NCBI RefSeq assembly: GCF_018918155.1
Contig: NZ_JAHLPY010000001.1
Coordinates: forward strand, 338,757-402,756
Length of the DNA: 64,000 bases
Direction: 5' to 3'
From: Anaerostipes sp. MSJ-23
GTDB lineage: Bacteria > Bacillota > Clostridia > Lachnospirales > Lachnospiraceae
In this document: in pieces, positions 1-8,997 of the stretch
How the letters are laid out: each line of letters starts with the position of its first letter
Numbering within the stretch: the first letter of the stretch is position 1
Position numbers and translations under genes: made by a program
The notes under the pieces: model-generated
Seen by the model: the letters and a program-made list of their open reading frames with translations, nothing else
Told to the model about the DNA's origin: nothing
Database searches by the model: none

Positions 1-21
1 TTTTTCTCGACTAGTAGCAAG

Positions 22-195
22 CTATCGGAATTGATTGATCGTTTCTTGATATTCATATCCGATATTTTTTAATTTCTCCTTCACTTCATTTCCATCGATT
101 TGAAGTCCTTCACACAATTCGTCATAGCTATGGTAAAAATCCCTTAATTGTGTATTAATATAGCTAAGTAAAATCACTGGATCTTTTGGCAACAT
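22..195 (-). CDS. DUF4250 family small protein
   Basis: A 57-residue protein starting MLPKDPVILLSYINTQ, which I recognise as the DUF4250 family of small clostridial proteins; its function is unknown. It lacks a signal peptide or membrane segment and should be cytosolic. Two ATG codons are adjacent at 198 and 195. I chose 195 because the GGAGG upstream is then 7 nt away and the family begins MLPKDP. It lies 21 bp downstream of the amidase gene on the same strand and is probably co-transcribed with it. The family call is from memory of the conserved N-terminus. Confidence 0.75.
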   Translation of the reverse strand: MLPKDPVILLSYINTQLRDFYHSYDELCEGLQIDGNEVKEKLKNIGYEYQETINQFR

Positions 196-216
196 CATTT
201 CTCCTCCCATTTTTTC

Positions 217-1020
217 TTATTTATGATTTATATATTGATCTACTCCGTCTGCAATTCCCTGGACCAAAAGTTTCTGGTAATTACTATCAGAAAGTTTTTG
301 ATCTTCTTCGGGATTCGACATAAAACCTATCTCAACAATTGTTACTGGTATTTTACACCAGTTAATCCCTGACATTTCATCTGTCTTTATCATTCCTCGG
401 TTTTTTGCTCCACTCTTCTGACTCAAACCATTTCCTACGTCTTTTGCAAGCCGAACACTATTGGCGATCACACTTTTTGTACAATATGGATTTGAATCTC
501 CAGGACACATGGTTAATGCTCCATGTACCGATGCATCCTCTGCACTATTACAATGAATTCTTAAAAACAAAGCAGCTCCGCTCTTATTAGCCATCTCAGC
601 TCGATCTCGATTACTCAATGTTACATCGTTTGTCTCACGAATCATGTAAACATCATATCCTCTAGATTGCAGTTCCTTTTTCAGTTTAAGAGACAACTCC
701 AATGTCACCTCATATTCTGGTTTCTTTGTCACAACACCTTCTGTTCCTGATGAAACTGCTGGTTTTGTTTTTGAAGCTCCTGGACCAATTGGTTCTTGGC
801 TAGTCATCTGTTTTTTCTGATGACCTGCATCAATTGCTATTCTTACTTTTTCTTTCTTTTGTTTTACCTTATCTTTCGAAACTATTGAAGATACTTGACT
901 AGATGTTTCTTTTTTTGTTTTCCCCGTTGTCGTTATTTTCTGTTTTGCTGTTTCTTTTTTCTGGCATCCTGCCATAAGAAAACACATTCCTAACACAAGA
1001 AATAGTAATCTTTTTTCCAT
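217..1020 (-). CDS. N-acetylmuramoyl-L-alanine amidase, lipoprotein
   Basis: 267 residues. The N-terminus is a lipoprotein signal with lipobox LMAGC (Cys19), so the protein should be tethered outside the membrane. A Lys/Thr/Ser-rich linker follows to about residue 55, then an Amidase_3 domain. Zinc-ligand motifs are visible: IDAGHQ near 65, an IHCNS motif near 155, and the catalytic EIGFMSN near the C-terminus. The family cleaves the amide bond between MurNAc and the stem peptide. It precedes the DUF4250 gene and follows a zinc-ribbon membrane protein, which suggests a cell-envelope cluster. Whether it acts in growth, division or sporulation cannot be told from the sequence. Confidence 0.88.
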   Translation of the reverse strand: MEKRLLFLVLGMCFLMAGCQKKETAKQKITTTGKTKKETSSQVSSIVSKDKVKQKKEKVRIAIDAGHQKKQMTSQEPIGPGASKTKPAVSSGTEGVVTKKPEYEVTLELSLKLKKELQSRGYDVYMIRETNDVTLSNRDRAEMANKSGAALFLRIHCNSAEDASVHGALTMCPGDSNPYCTKSVIANSVRLAKDVGNGLSQKSGAKNRGMIKTDEMSGINWCKIPVTIVEIGFMSNPEEDQKLSDSNYQKLLVQGIADGVDQYINHK

Positions 1021-1080
1021 GATTCTCCCCCACTTTCTCCAGAATATATGCTTATCATAACATATAACAAAATAGTCTTT

Positions 1081-2187
1081 TTAATCTATTGCCACACGAT
1101 TAATCAGCCATTTTCCATTTCTCTTTATCATATAAGCAGTACCATTAATACTTAACGTCTGATCTTTTTCCTTCTTATTATCATCAGAGTTTATCTTATA
1201 AGTTCTTGTCCCTTCTATAACAACTGGGATCCCACTCATGACTGTTTGATCTTCTGATTCCAAACTGCGATCTGCTTGGCATTTTGTAAGCTGTACATCT
1301 TCAAGTTTAGGATCCTGATCTTGTGTATCGGATACTTTTCCACAAAGAAAACTTCCATAATCTTTTGCCTTTTCCTCAGAAGAAAAACAAGATGCTATTA
1401 CTTCCGGATCTGAATTTTTAATAACAGCTTCCGTAATCATAGGCATATAGCTTCTGATTGCATCTTCTGCCTCTCCCTTTGCTTTATCAGAATACTCCAT
1501 CTGTTCTGGCAAATTATCTTTTTGCGTATTCAGCATATATTTATCTTCTTGAAACATTTCTTTATCTCCGGAAAAAGTTACTTTATGCAATCCATGAAAA
1601 ACTTTCACTGCTGTAATCCCCTCATCCTCTGAAGTTTTTTTTACTTCTATTCCATCCAGACAGATCGTAACTCCAGAAATATTAGGCACCTGTATTTCTT
1701 CTGCTGTTAAGTCGGTGTCTTCTACCTTTGCAATTTTATAACGGTCAAAAAAGAAAAAGGTCTTTTGCTTTGTTTTTTTTACATAAATTGTTACATTACC
1801 TTCTTCTTTTGGTATCTTATAAATATGCTGTCCATTTTGTACATACCCTCCGGTTATATTAGAAAGAGTTTCTATATGACTTTGATCCATTGTTTTTTCA
1901 AAACACTCCTCATTGATAAATGTATCTTCTTTAAAATTATATAAATGATAAATTTCCGACCAATTATGTCCATTATAATTTTTCATAAACTGATGGACCA
2001 CATTTTCCGGATCTCCGCTCCTGCTGCCTCCATAAAGAAATGCAGCAGACAGAGCAATAAGAAGGATCACCTCTGCCATAATAATTTTTTTACCTCTGGA
2101 ACTGAATCCTTTTTGTATCTTTGTACCGCATTCTCTGCAAAAGCTGTCTCCATCTTCTATTCTTACTCCGCATTTTGGACAAAACAT
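1081..2187 (-). CDS. Zinc-ribbon membrane protein
   Basis: 368 residues. The protein starts MFCPKCG with a second CREC pair about 15 residues later, a classic N-terminal zinc ribbon (four cysteines). A single transmembrane segment follows at about 33-52 and then a long extracytoplasmic part with no domain I can name. The topology resembles the TcaA/YvbJ class of zinc-ribbon envelope proteins, with the ribbon inside and the sensor or wall part outside, but I do not claim orthology. It is 12 bp downstream of the YARHG gene and 60 bp upstream of the amidase gene, all on one strand. Likely role: an envelope-associated accessory or sensor. Function unknown. Confidence 0.7.
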   Translation of the reverse strand: MFCPKCGVRIEDGDSFCRECGTKIQKGFSSRGKKIIMAEVILLIALSAAFLYGGSRSGDPENVVHQFMKNYNGHNWSEIYHLYNFKEDTFINEECFEKTMDQSHIETLSNITGGYVQNGQHIYKIPKEEGNVTIYVKKTKQKTFFFFDRYKIAKVEDTDLTAEEIQVPNISGVTICLDGIEVKKTSEDEGITAVKVFHGLHKVTFSGDKEMFQEDKYMLNTQKDNLPEQMEYSDKAKGEAEDAIRSYMPMITEAVIKNSDPEVIASCFSSEEKAKDYGSFLCGKVSDTQDQDPKLEDVQLTKCQADRSLESEDQTVMSGIPVVIEGTRTYKINSDDNKKEKDQTLSINGTAYMIKRNGKWLINRVAID

Positions 2188-2199
2188 ATGTCTCCTCCT

Positions 2200-2817
2200 C
2201 TATTTTGCTTCTCTTTGTCCTAATATTTCTTCTAAGGCAGCCTTATTTGCTGTCTCATATTCGTTTAATGTAATTGCATTTTGATCATCTGTCATCGCAA
2301 TATACCATTTTTTCTTTTCAAAAAATTCTTTTTCTTGCAAATCTTTAAATTTTAGTCCGTGTCTTGCATAAATTTCATCAATCGCATAGCGGATTTCTTC
2401 CGTTGACATTTTTTCTAGATCTTCTCTATTTAAATAGGTAACATCTGCATCTGGCAATAAATATCCATCATCTCCATTCATAATATTCGATGCATTTTCA
2501 TCATTCTGTGGCACCTGTGTTGTCTCTTCTTGTGTAGATTGTGTCGCCTCTTGTATTGTTGCTTGTGTACTTTCTGTTGTTATCTGCTGCGTTGTTTCCT
2601 CCTGCGTTGTCGTCTGTGTTGTTGCTGTCTTTTTCTTTTTTTTATGATGCTTATTTAATGACAGCTGATTTTGAACCGCTTCCTTTACTGTTTTTAATTC
2701 CTGATTTTCATTAGAAGAAACCTGCATATTTTCTATCAGACTAAAAATCAAACCGAATGCTACTACGATAATTGCAACTGCAAGTACCGCTATCAATCGT
2801 TTCTCCATTACTCTCAT
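2200..2817 (-). CDS. YARHG domain membrane protein
   Basis: About 205 residues. After a short N-terminus there is one transmembrane segment (about residues 8-27), a Lys-rich stretch, a low-complexity Thr/Gln/Glu linker of roughly 50 residues, and a C-terminal YARHG domain shown by the text AIDEIYARHG followed by an aromatic, Lys-rich tail. YARHG domains are extracellular modules of unknown function in Firmicutes. I chose the ATG at 2817 because AGGAG lies 11 nt upstream; the longer upstream frame lacks a ribosome site. It is the first gene of the run leading to the zinc-ribbon and amidase genes. Confidence 0.75.
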   Translation of the reverse strand: MRVMEKRLIAVLAVAIIVVAFGLIFSLIENMQVSSNENQELKTVKEAVQNQLSLNKHHKKKKKTATTQTTTQEETTQQITTESTQATIQEATQSTQEETTQVPQNDENASNIMNGDDGYLLPDADVTYLNREDLEKMSTEEIRYAIDEIYARHGLKFKDLQEKEFFEKKKWYIAMTDDQNAITLNEYETANKAALEEILGQREAK

Positions 2818-2941
2818 CGTCTGTATCACTCCTATATGTTTTTTGTTCCATAATATTTTTCCTGCATGATCAATCCAGGATCTTATAAACATCATGCCCT
2901 ATTTTCCATAATCTATAAACCAGAGCACTTTTTTCTTTCAT

Positions 2942-2975
2942 AAAAAATGTCGCCAGTCATTCCCATGGCTGGCGA
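2942..2975 (-). terminator. Intrinsic terminator after carbonic anhydrase gene
   Basis: A perfect 7-bp stem (TCGCCAG/CTGGCGA, 2950-2956 with 2969-2975) is followed on the minus strand by a run of six T (2942-2947). It lies just after the carbonic anhydrase stop codon at 3003. Confidence 0.8.
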
Positions 2976-3002
2976 TATTAAAATTTTTCTTTATTTTTTG
3001 TT

Positions 3003-3548
3003 TTATGAAACAACGACAGATAGTTCTCCAGTAACAGAATCCATGACATACCCTGAAATTCGTACATCTTTTGGAATTAATGGATGCTTTCTCAAAACTT
3101 CTACAGAATCTTTTACAGAGTTTTCCACACAATCAAATCCTTCCAGCCATGTATCAAAATCAATACCACAATGACGGATTAATTCAATCTTCTCTTCATC
3201 AATTCCCCTTGCCTTCATATGACCAATCATCATTTCACTGTTAATATGCTGAACACCGCAATCTGTATGACCAATAACCATTACTTCTTCAATTCCAAGT
3301 TCAAAAATTCCAACAAGTACACTTCTTACTACACTGCCAAATGCGTGATTTACTTCTCCACCTGCATTTTTAATAATCTTTACATCTCCATTTTTTAAGC
3401 CAAGCGCTGCTGGTAAAAGTTTTGTCAATCTTGTATCCATACAAGTAATAATTGCAATCTTTTTATCCGGATATTTGCTTGTTTTATATTTTTCATATTC
3501 TTTATTATCCACAAATTTTCGATTATATGCAAGAATTTCCTCTATCAT
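3003..3548 (-). CDS. Beta-carbonic anhydrase
   Basis: 181 residues, a short clade-D-like beta-carbonic anhydrase. Zinc ligands and catalytic pair are visible: ITCMDTR (Cys36, Asp38, Arg40) and GHTDCG (His94, Cys97). It interconverts CO2 and bicarbonate in the cytoplasm. The start codon overlaps the ybaK stop as ATGA, and its AAGGAG site lies inside the end of ybaK, so the two are translationally coupled. A strong terminator follows. Substrate range beyond CO2 is not visible from sequence. Confidence 0.9.
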   Translation of the reverse strand: MIEEILAYNRKFVDNKEYEKYKTSKYPDKKIAIITCMDTRLTKLLPAALGLKNGDVKIIKNAGGEVNHAFGSVVRSVLVGIFELGIEEVMVIGHTDCGVQHINSEMMIGHMKARGIDEEKIELIRHCGIDFDTWLEGFDCVENSVKDSVEVLRKHPLIPKDVRISGYVMDSVTGELSVVVS

Positions 3549-4042
3549 TTCTTATCTCCTTCTTCGTGAGTAATTGCTTCCATTTTTCCATGACATGCTT
3601 TCAAATAATCTTTTACCGCAAGTTCAATCTGAATCCCGTTTTTCCCGCCGCTGACCATAATCTTATCCTGCACTTCCGCGCTTTTATCGAGTACTGTCGG
3701 ATAATCTTTTTTCATTCCAATGGCTGTACATCCTCCACGGATATATCCGGTAATTTTATTAATATCTTTCACATGGATCATTTCCACGGATTTTTCTCCC
3801 ACAGATTTTGCAGCTTTCTTCAAATCAAGTTCCTTATCAATCGGAATGACAAATACAAAATAACCTCCACTTTTTCCAACCGTAACTAAAGTTTTAAACA
3901 CACGTTCATACGGCTCATCAAGCATATCGGCAATCGCAATTCCATCAATAAATTCTTTACATTCATATCGATGAATTTCATAAGGAATTTTTTGTCTTTC
4001 TAACATCCTCATCGCATTTGTCTTTGGTTCTTTTTTTGCCAC
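3545..4042 (-). CDS. ybaK: Cys-tRNA(Pro)/Cys-tRNA(Cys) deacylase YbaK
   Basis: 165 residues of the YbaK/EbsC editing family, which removes cysteine mischarged on tRNA(Pro). The N-terminus KTNAMRMLERQKIPYE and the glycine-rich GGCTAIG segment are typical. The reading frame is open further upstream, but the best start is a GTG at 4042: GGAGGG lies 7 nt before it, and the product then begins (V/M)AKKEPKTNAM as in relatives. Using the upstream ATG at 4057 would place the ribosome site inside the gene. It is coupled to the carbonic anhydrase gene by a 4-bp overlap. Confidence 0.87.
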   Translation of the reverse strand: MAKKEPKTNAMRMLERQKIPYEIHRYECKEFIDGIAIADMLDEPYERVFKTLVTVGKSGGYFVFVIPIDKELDLKKAAKSVGEKSVEMIHVKDINKITGYIRGGCTAIGMKKDYPTVLDKSAEVQDKIMVSGGKNGIQIELAVKDYLKACHGKMEAITHEEGDKK

Positions 4043-4120
4043 AATGCTCCCTCCCATTTTGTTTTTTCCGACGGCTATGCCGTTGTGTCCATTATACACC
4101 AATCCAGTAATCTTGCAACT

Positions 4121-5380
4121 CTATGGATTCAATTCTGCAATCCTGCTGACTCCAACGTAAATTTCACTAATTTTATACCATGTCGGATAATCAATAATTC
4201 CAGTCTGTCCAAGTCCAAAAACGCTTTGAAATTTTCTCACAGCTTGCGCTGTTTGCTGTCCATATTGTCCATCTGCAGCAACTGTTGGAATTGATGGATA
4301 ATCCTTCGAAATTCTGTTTAACTGCTGTTGTATCTGCCTTACTTTTTCCCCACTTGCTCCAATTCCAAGATCATAACCAGGCCAAGAAGAAGGAATCCCT
4401 GCAATCTGCTCTGCCGTATTAATATACATATTTTCTCCATAATAATAGCGAAGGATTTCAATTGGTTTATAACCCTGATCTCCAAGATACTTAGACCCCC
4501 ATTGTGTCATCCACTCTGGGCAAGAAACCTTCTTTCCATCACAATATTGCGTAAGAATCGGCTGTTTAACATTTGGCCTTGAAAGGTAATTAGAAAATAT
4601 TTCATCCACAATCGTATTGATTGATTCATATGTTGTCTTTCCTGGCATCCATTTATGATCATAGGCAGTTGAGGATGTAATAGTAAAATCATGCCCTTTG
4701 TTCCGATACCATTCTGTATAAACGCGATTTAAAGTAAAAGACATAATTGCAAGAATATTTGCCTCTAACGTTGTTCTTGGCCATGTAGAATAAATTTCAC
4801 AGGATGCAACATTTTTTATATAATCTTTATAACGTACATAATAATTTTTTGCACTTTTATCACTCACTGGCCCGTCATGTACAATAATATATTCTGGTAT
4901 TACAACACGACTTAATACAATTTCCCCTGTCTCATTAACTGGTTTTATTTCTGCCTCTGCAATTTTCGGTGGATAATCCCCCCATAATGTATGCGGTCCT
5001 ATTACAAAAGAATCTATATTAGACTGTGTTGTATCTAATAAATTCATAGAAACTCTTTGAATTCCCTGTATCCCTGAAAAAATTTGTGCTCCTGAAATAG
5101 TAACTGTTTCATATTCCTTGGCGCTAACTCTTACCGTATATTCTGCATAAGGTTGATTTTCTCCTGGCGACATACTAAATTCCACCGGAGGAGCCGAAAG
5201 CTGAAGTGTTTCCGTCTGTCCATCTCCATTTGTTTGTACCGTCTCAATCACCGTATCTGGATCTCCTGTATAAGAAATTTCTACTTTTGCATCTGCCACT
5301 GGAACTGCCGTATTGCTTGAGTTTACCTGTACCATCAATTGGCCCTGATCAACCTGTTCTCTTTTCATTGTTTCCGGCAT
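4121..5380 (-). CDS. SleC-like spore cortex-lytic protein (SpoIID-like plus peptidoglycan-binding domain)
   Basis: 419 residues. An N-terminal beta-rich region (about 10-110) is followed by a SpoIID/LytB-like region around 190-260 (conserved Glu in ASCEIYSTWPRTTLEANIL, then SFTLNRVYTEWY and a TSSTAYD motif), and a C-terminal peptidoglycan-binding type 1 domain (GIGASGEKVRQIQQQLN to GIIDYPTWYKI). This domain order matches clostridial SleC, a spore-peptidoglycan transglycosylase made as a precursor. There is no Sec signal, also as in SleC. The ATG at 5380 is chosen for GAGGATAAT just upstream; the ATG at 5404 has no ribosome site. The call rests on domain order; a generic peptidoglycan-binding protein is the alternative. 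Confidence 0.62.
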   Translation of the reverse strand: MPETMKREQVDQGQLMVQVNSSNTAVPVADAKVEISYTGDPDTVIETVQTNGDGQTETLQLSAPPVEFSMSPGENQPYAEYTVRVSAKEYETVTISGAQIFSGIQGIQRVSMNLLDTTQSNIDSFVIGPHTLWGDYPPKIAEAEIKPVNETGEIVLSRVVIPEYIIVHDGPVSDKSAKNYYVRYKDYIKNVASCEIYSTWPRTTLEANILAIMSFTLNRVYTEWYRNKGHDFTITSSTAYDHKWMPGKTTYESINTIVDEIFSNYLSRPNVKQPILTQYCDGKKVSCPEWMTQWGSKYLGDQGYKPIEILRYYYGENMYINTAEQIAGIPSSWPGYDLGIGASGEKVRQIQQQLNRISKDYPSIPTVAADGQYGQQTAQAVRKFQSVFGLGQTGIIDYPTWYKISEIYVGVSRIAELNP

Positions 5381-5451
5381 ATTATCCTCTTTTCCAAAAA
5401 ACATTTACTTTAGTATATGTATGTCTTTCAAAAAATTTCCTAATAAAACAT

Positions 5452-5493
5452 GGAAAAGGCCTCCTACCACAAAATGACAGAAGACCTTTTTCC
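5452..5493 (-). terminator. Terminator downstream of hppA
   Basis: GGAAAAGG paired with CCTTTTTCC plus a partly paired upper stem lies 10 bp after the hppA stop. T-rich sequence follows on the minus strand. The stem is imperfect. Confidence 0.55.
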
Positions 5494-5503
5494 TTTAATT
5501 TTT

Positions 5504-7486
5504 CTAAAGGATTCCACCAATACTGAGGAATAATGGTGCAAAAACAAGAGATACGATGGTCATTAATTTAATTAGAATATTCAAAGACGGACCAGAAGTA
5601 TCTTTAAATGGATCACCTACGGTATCTCCAACAACAGCTGCCTTATGTGCTGGACTTCCTTTTCCTCCATGATTTCCTTCTTCAATATATTTCTTTGCAT
5701 TGTCCCAGGCACCGCCAGAGTTTGCCATAAAAATCGCCATCATGACACCAGCTGCAAGGGAACCAACCAGCAGTCCTCCAAGAGCTTGTGTCCCAAGGAG
5801 CACTCCAATTAAAATTGGAGCAACAATCGCCATAATCCCAGGGAGAAGCATCTCCTTTAATGCGGCTGATGTTGAAATTTCAACACATTTTCGATAATCT
5901 GGCTTTGCTGTTCCTTCCATAATTCCAGGAATTTCTCTAAACTGACGACGTACTTCTACAATCATTTCATTGGCCGTTTTTCCAACGGATTGCATTGTAA
6001 ATGCTGAAAATAAAAATGGAAGCATCGCACCAATCAATACTCCGACAATAACTTTTGGCTCCAGACAATTAATTCCCTCTTTTAAAAGATTGGTTGCCTG
6101 TGCATAAGAGGAAAATAATGCTAATGCAGTCAATGCTGCAGAACCGATGGCAAATCCTTTTCCCATTGCAGCTGTTGTATTTCCAACCGAATCTAATTGA
6201 TCTGTAATATCTCGTACTGATTCATTTAATTCTGCCATCTCTGCAATTCCCCCGGCATTATCTGCAATTGGACCATAAGCGTCAACTGCAACAGTAATTC
6301 CCGTAGTCGATAGCATACCAACAGCAGAAAGTGCAATTCCATAAAGACCTGCAAAATAATAGGCTACAATAACAGCAACACAAATACCAATGACTGGAAT
6401 TGCTGTAGACTCCATTCCAACGGCAAGCCCAGAAATAATCGTTGTTCCGGATCCTGTTTCTGCCTGATCCGCGATCTTTCTTACATATCCATATTTACTA
6501 GATGTATAAATTTCCGTCAACTTTCCGATCAAGTTACCAACAATCACTCCTGCTAAAATTGCCCAGAAAGATTTTAGATTGCCAAAAAACATTTTACTTA
6601 AGAAAAATGTTGCAACCATAACAAGGATACTCGCAAGATATGTTCCTCCATCCAACGATTTATGCGGATCATTTCCTTTTGAATGAATGACAAATAAAAC
6701 ACCAATTAAAGAGGCTATAATTCCTGCTGCTGCAAGAAGCAACGGATAAACAGCTCCTCTAATACTAAAACCAACCGCTCCAATTGTAATAGCCGATACG
6801 AGTGACCCAACATAAGATTCATAAAGATCTGCTCCCATTCCAGCAATATCCCCTACGTTATCTCCTACATTATCTGCAATAACTGCTGGATTTCTTGGAT
6901 CATCCTCTGGAATTCCAGCTTCCACTTTTCCAACAAGATCTGCTCCTACATCTGCTGCCTTTGTATAAATTCCTCCGCCAACACGACCGAATAATGCAAC
7001 CGAAGATGCTCCTAATCCAAAGCCAGTTAAAACATCTGGATCTCCTGTAATCATATAAACCATAGAAACGCCAAACAGCCCAAGACCGGCAACGGTAAGA
7101 CCCATAACTGCTCCTCCAGAAAAAGCAATTGATAAAGCTGCTGAAATTCCACCCGTTTTCGCCGCATTAGCTGTTCTTACATTAGCCTTTGTTGCTGTAT
7201 GCATTCCAATATATCCTGCCAATGCAGAAAAAACTGCACCAAACAGAAAACATACGGCCGAAATCCAGTTTTTGATTCCAATACCAATCAAAATAAATAC
7301 AATGATACAGAAAATTATTAGAAGTTTATATTCCGCTCTTAAAAATGCATGGGCTCCTTCATTAATCGCACTTGCAATTTCTTTCATACGGTCATTTCCT
7401 TCTTCTGCCTTGTTAACTCTCTGAATCAGTCCAAAAGCTGCAATAAGAGATACAATACCTGCAATCACTGCCAAATAGATATTCAT
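5504..7486 (-). CDS. hppA: K+-dependent membrane pyrophosphatase (H+ or Na+ pump)
   Basis: 660 residues with about 16 membrane segments, the length usual for the family. It hydrolyses pyrophosphate and pumps cations outward. The active-site motif [18 protein letters not shown] and the acidic motif [17 protein letters not shown] are intact, as is the C-terminal [20 protein letters not shown]. The sequence [10 protein letters not shown] carries Ala where K+-independent enzymes have Lys, so this is a K+-dependent type; many of these pump Na+, but the ion cannot be fixed from sequence. The start at 7486 is set by AAGGAG 8 nt upstream. It is monocistronic with its own promoter. Confidence 0.93.
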   Translation of the reverse strand: MNIYLAVIAGIVSLIAAFGLIQRVNKAEEGNDRMKEIASAINEGAHAFLRAEYKLLIIFCIIVFILIGIGIKNWISAVCFLFGAVFSALAGYIGMHTATKANVRTANAAKTGGISAALSIAFSGGAVMGLTVAGLGLFGVSMVYMITGDPDVLTGFGLGASSVALFGRVGGGIYTKAADVGADLVGKVEAGIPEDDPRNPAVIADNVGDNVGDIAGMGADLYESYVGSLVSAITIGAVGFSIRGAVYPLLLAAAGIIASLIGVLFVIHSKGNDPHKSLDGGTYLASILVMVATFFLSKMFFGNLKSFWAILAGVIVGNLIGKLTEIYTSSKYGYVRKIADQAETGSGTTIISGLAVGMESTAIPVIGICVAVIVAYYFAGLYGIALSAVGMLSTTGITVAVDAYGPIADNAGGIAEMAELNESVRDITDQLDSVGNTTAAMGKGFAIGSAALTALALFSSYAQATNLLKEGINCLEPKVIVGVLIGAMLPFLFSAFTMQSVGKTANEMIVEVRRQFREIPGIMEGTAKPDYRKCVEISTSAALKEMLLPGIMAIVAPILIGVLLGTQALGGLLVGSLAAGVMMAIFMANSGGAWDNAKKYIEEGNHGGKGSPAHKAAVVGDTVGDPFKDTSGPSLNILIKLMTIVSLVFAPLFLSIGGIL

Positions 7487-7546
7487 AGCACTCTCTCCTT
7501 TCTGCACTCTATTTTGCTGTCATACTGACATATGTTTTATAAGAAT

Positions 7547-7575
7547 ATTATAACAAATATATTAATTTTTTTCAA
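7547..7575 (-). promoter_or_regulatory. Sigma-A promoter of hppA
   Basis: On the minus strand TTGAAA (7570-7575), a 17-bp spacer, then TATAAT (7547-7552). It lies about 60 bp upstream of the hppA start codon. Confidence 0.75.
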
Positions 7576-7602
7576 AAATATGTGTATTTTATCCAAAAAT
7601 AT

Positions 7603-7635
7603 AAAAAGCTGATGTACTTTTTTCTGTACATCAGC
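7603..7635 (-). terminator. Terminator downstream of folA
   Basis: A perfect 10-bp stem (GCTGATGTAC/GTACATCAGC) lies just after the folA stop codon, with T runs on the minus strand. Confidence 0.85.
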
Positions 7636-7641
7636 CTTTTG

Positions 7642-8133
7642 TTATGATTGTCTTTCATATTTTAGAAACTGATATTCAATATCAAAATACGTTTCCTCTT
7701 CTCCTTCTGCCGTAATCTTCCAATCTGGCATTTCATCAAGATTTGGAAACCACGTATCTGCATCATAGGCGTAATCTGTCTTTGTCACATGTGCAGTCGT
7801 ACAATACGGAAGCATCATGCGGTAAACACTTTCTCCACCAATAATAAAAATATCTTCTTTTGGATATTTTTTTAACTCTTCCAGAAGTTCTTCCTTACTA
7901 TGAACAATGATTGCTCCTTTGGCTTTATAATCTTGATCCGTTGTCAATACAATATTCGTCCTATTTGGCAAAGGCATTCCATTTGGAAAACTTTCCAATG
8001 TTTTTCTTCCCATTACAACTACTTTTCCAGTTGTTGTTTGCCGAAACATTTTCATATCATTTGGAATATGGACAAGAAGCTCATTGTTCTTTCCAATTCC
8101 CCAGTTTTTGTCTGCATTTACGATAAGATTCAT
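7642..8133 (-). CDS. folA: Dihydrofolate reductase
   Basis: 163 residues, normal length. It reduces dihydrofolate to tetrahydrofolate with NADPH. The N-terminal NADKNWGIGKNNELLVHIPNDM with the acidic substrate residue, VVMGRKTLESFP and FIIGGESVYRMMLP are all present. It follows thyA by 12 bp with AGGAGG before the ATG; thyA produces the dihydrofolate that FolA recycles, so this is the common thyA-folA pair. A strong terminator ends the transcript right after it. Confidence 0.95.
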   Translation of the reverse strand: MNLIVNADKNWGIGKNNELLVHIPNDMKMFRQTTTGKVVVMGRKTLESFPNGMPLPNRTNIVLTTDQDYKAKGAIIVHSKEELLEELKKYPKEDIFIIGGESVYRMMLPYCTTAHVTKTDYAYDADTWFPNLDEMPDWKITAEGEEETYFDIEYQFLKYERQS

Positions 8134-8145
8134 TCTTTTTTCCTC

Positions 8146-8994
8146 CTAAATGGCAATTGGGATATCTTTGATCTGTTCCCCTGCTTTATAATCTTCAATT
8201 TTAAAATCATCCAATGTAAAATCATAAAAGTCTTTTACATCTGGATTCATAGAAAATTTTGGTGCTTTATAAGTTTCTCTCTGGATTAGTTCTTTTATGA
8301 TTGGAATATGGCGATCATAAATGTGTGCATCTGCAATCACATGAACAAATTCCCCTGGTTCCATGTTGCATACCTGCGCCAACATATAAACAAGCACCGA
8401 ATATTGTACAACATTCCAATTATTAGCTGCCAAAATATCCTGTGACCTTTGATTTAAAATTGCATTTAAAGTAAGCTTTTCATGTCCTGACTTTTTCGTC
8501 ACATTAAATGTCATGCTGTAAGCACATGGATAGAGATTCATTTCATGAAGATCCTGGTGAACATAAATATTCGTCATAATACGGCGACTATACGGATTAT
8601 GTTTTAAATCATAAATAACACGGTCTACCTGATCCATCATTCCTTCTTTATATTGATGTTTTACCTGCATCTGATATCCATAAGCCTTTCCAATGGATCC
8701 CGTCTCATCTGCCCATTCATCCCAGATGTTGCTTTTTAAATCGTGCACATTGTTTGATTTTCTCTGCCAAATCCAAAGCAATTCATCAATCGCAGATTTT
8801 ATATAAGTCTTTCTTAAAGTCAGTGCCGGAAATTCTTTCGAAAGATCATAACGATTCACAACTCCAAACTGCTTTATCGTATATGCAGGTGTTCCATCCG
8901 GCCAATGTGGACGTACCTTTTCCCCTTCTGTACTTGTTCCGTTATCCAAAATGTCCTGACACATATGAATAAACAGCTGATCTGCATAACTCAT
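8146..8994 (-). CDS. thyA: Thymidylate synthase ThyA
   Basis: 282 residues. It converts dUMP and methylene-THF to dTMP and DHF. The catalytic cysteine is Cys157 in NLYPCAYSMTFNV; downstream the Asn-binding NQRSQDILAANNWNV segment and ADAHIYDRH are conserved. The residue after the catalytic Cys is Ala rather than the His seen in many bacterial enzymes. GGAGG lies within the last codons of the upstream AI-2E-family gene (3-bp gap), so the genes are probably coupled. folA follows 12 bp downstream. Confidence 0.95.
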   Translation of the reverse strand: MSYADQLFIHMCQDILDNGTSTEGEKVRPHWPDGTPAYTIKQFGVVNRYDLSKEFPALTLRKTYIKSAIDELLWIWQRKSNNVHDLKSNIWDEWADETGSIGKAYGYQMQVKHQYKEGMMDQVDRVIYDLKHNPYSRRIMTNIYVHQDLHEMNLYPCAYSMTFNVTKKSGHEKLTLNAILNQRSQDILAANNWNVVQYSVLVYMLAQVCNMEPGEFVHVIADAHIYDRHIPIIKELIQRETYKAPKFSMNPDVKDFYDFTLDDFKIEDYKAGEQIKDIPIAI

Positions 8995-8997
8995 AAT

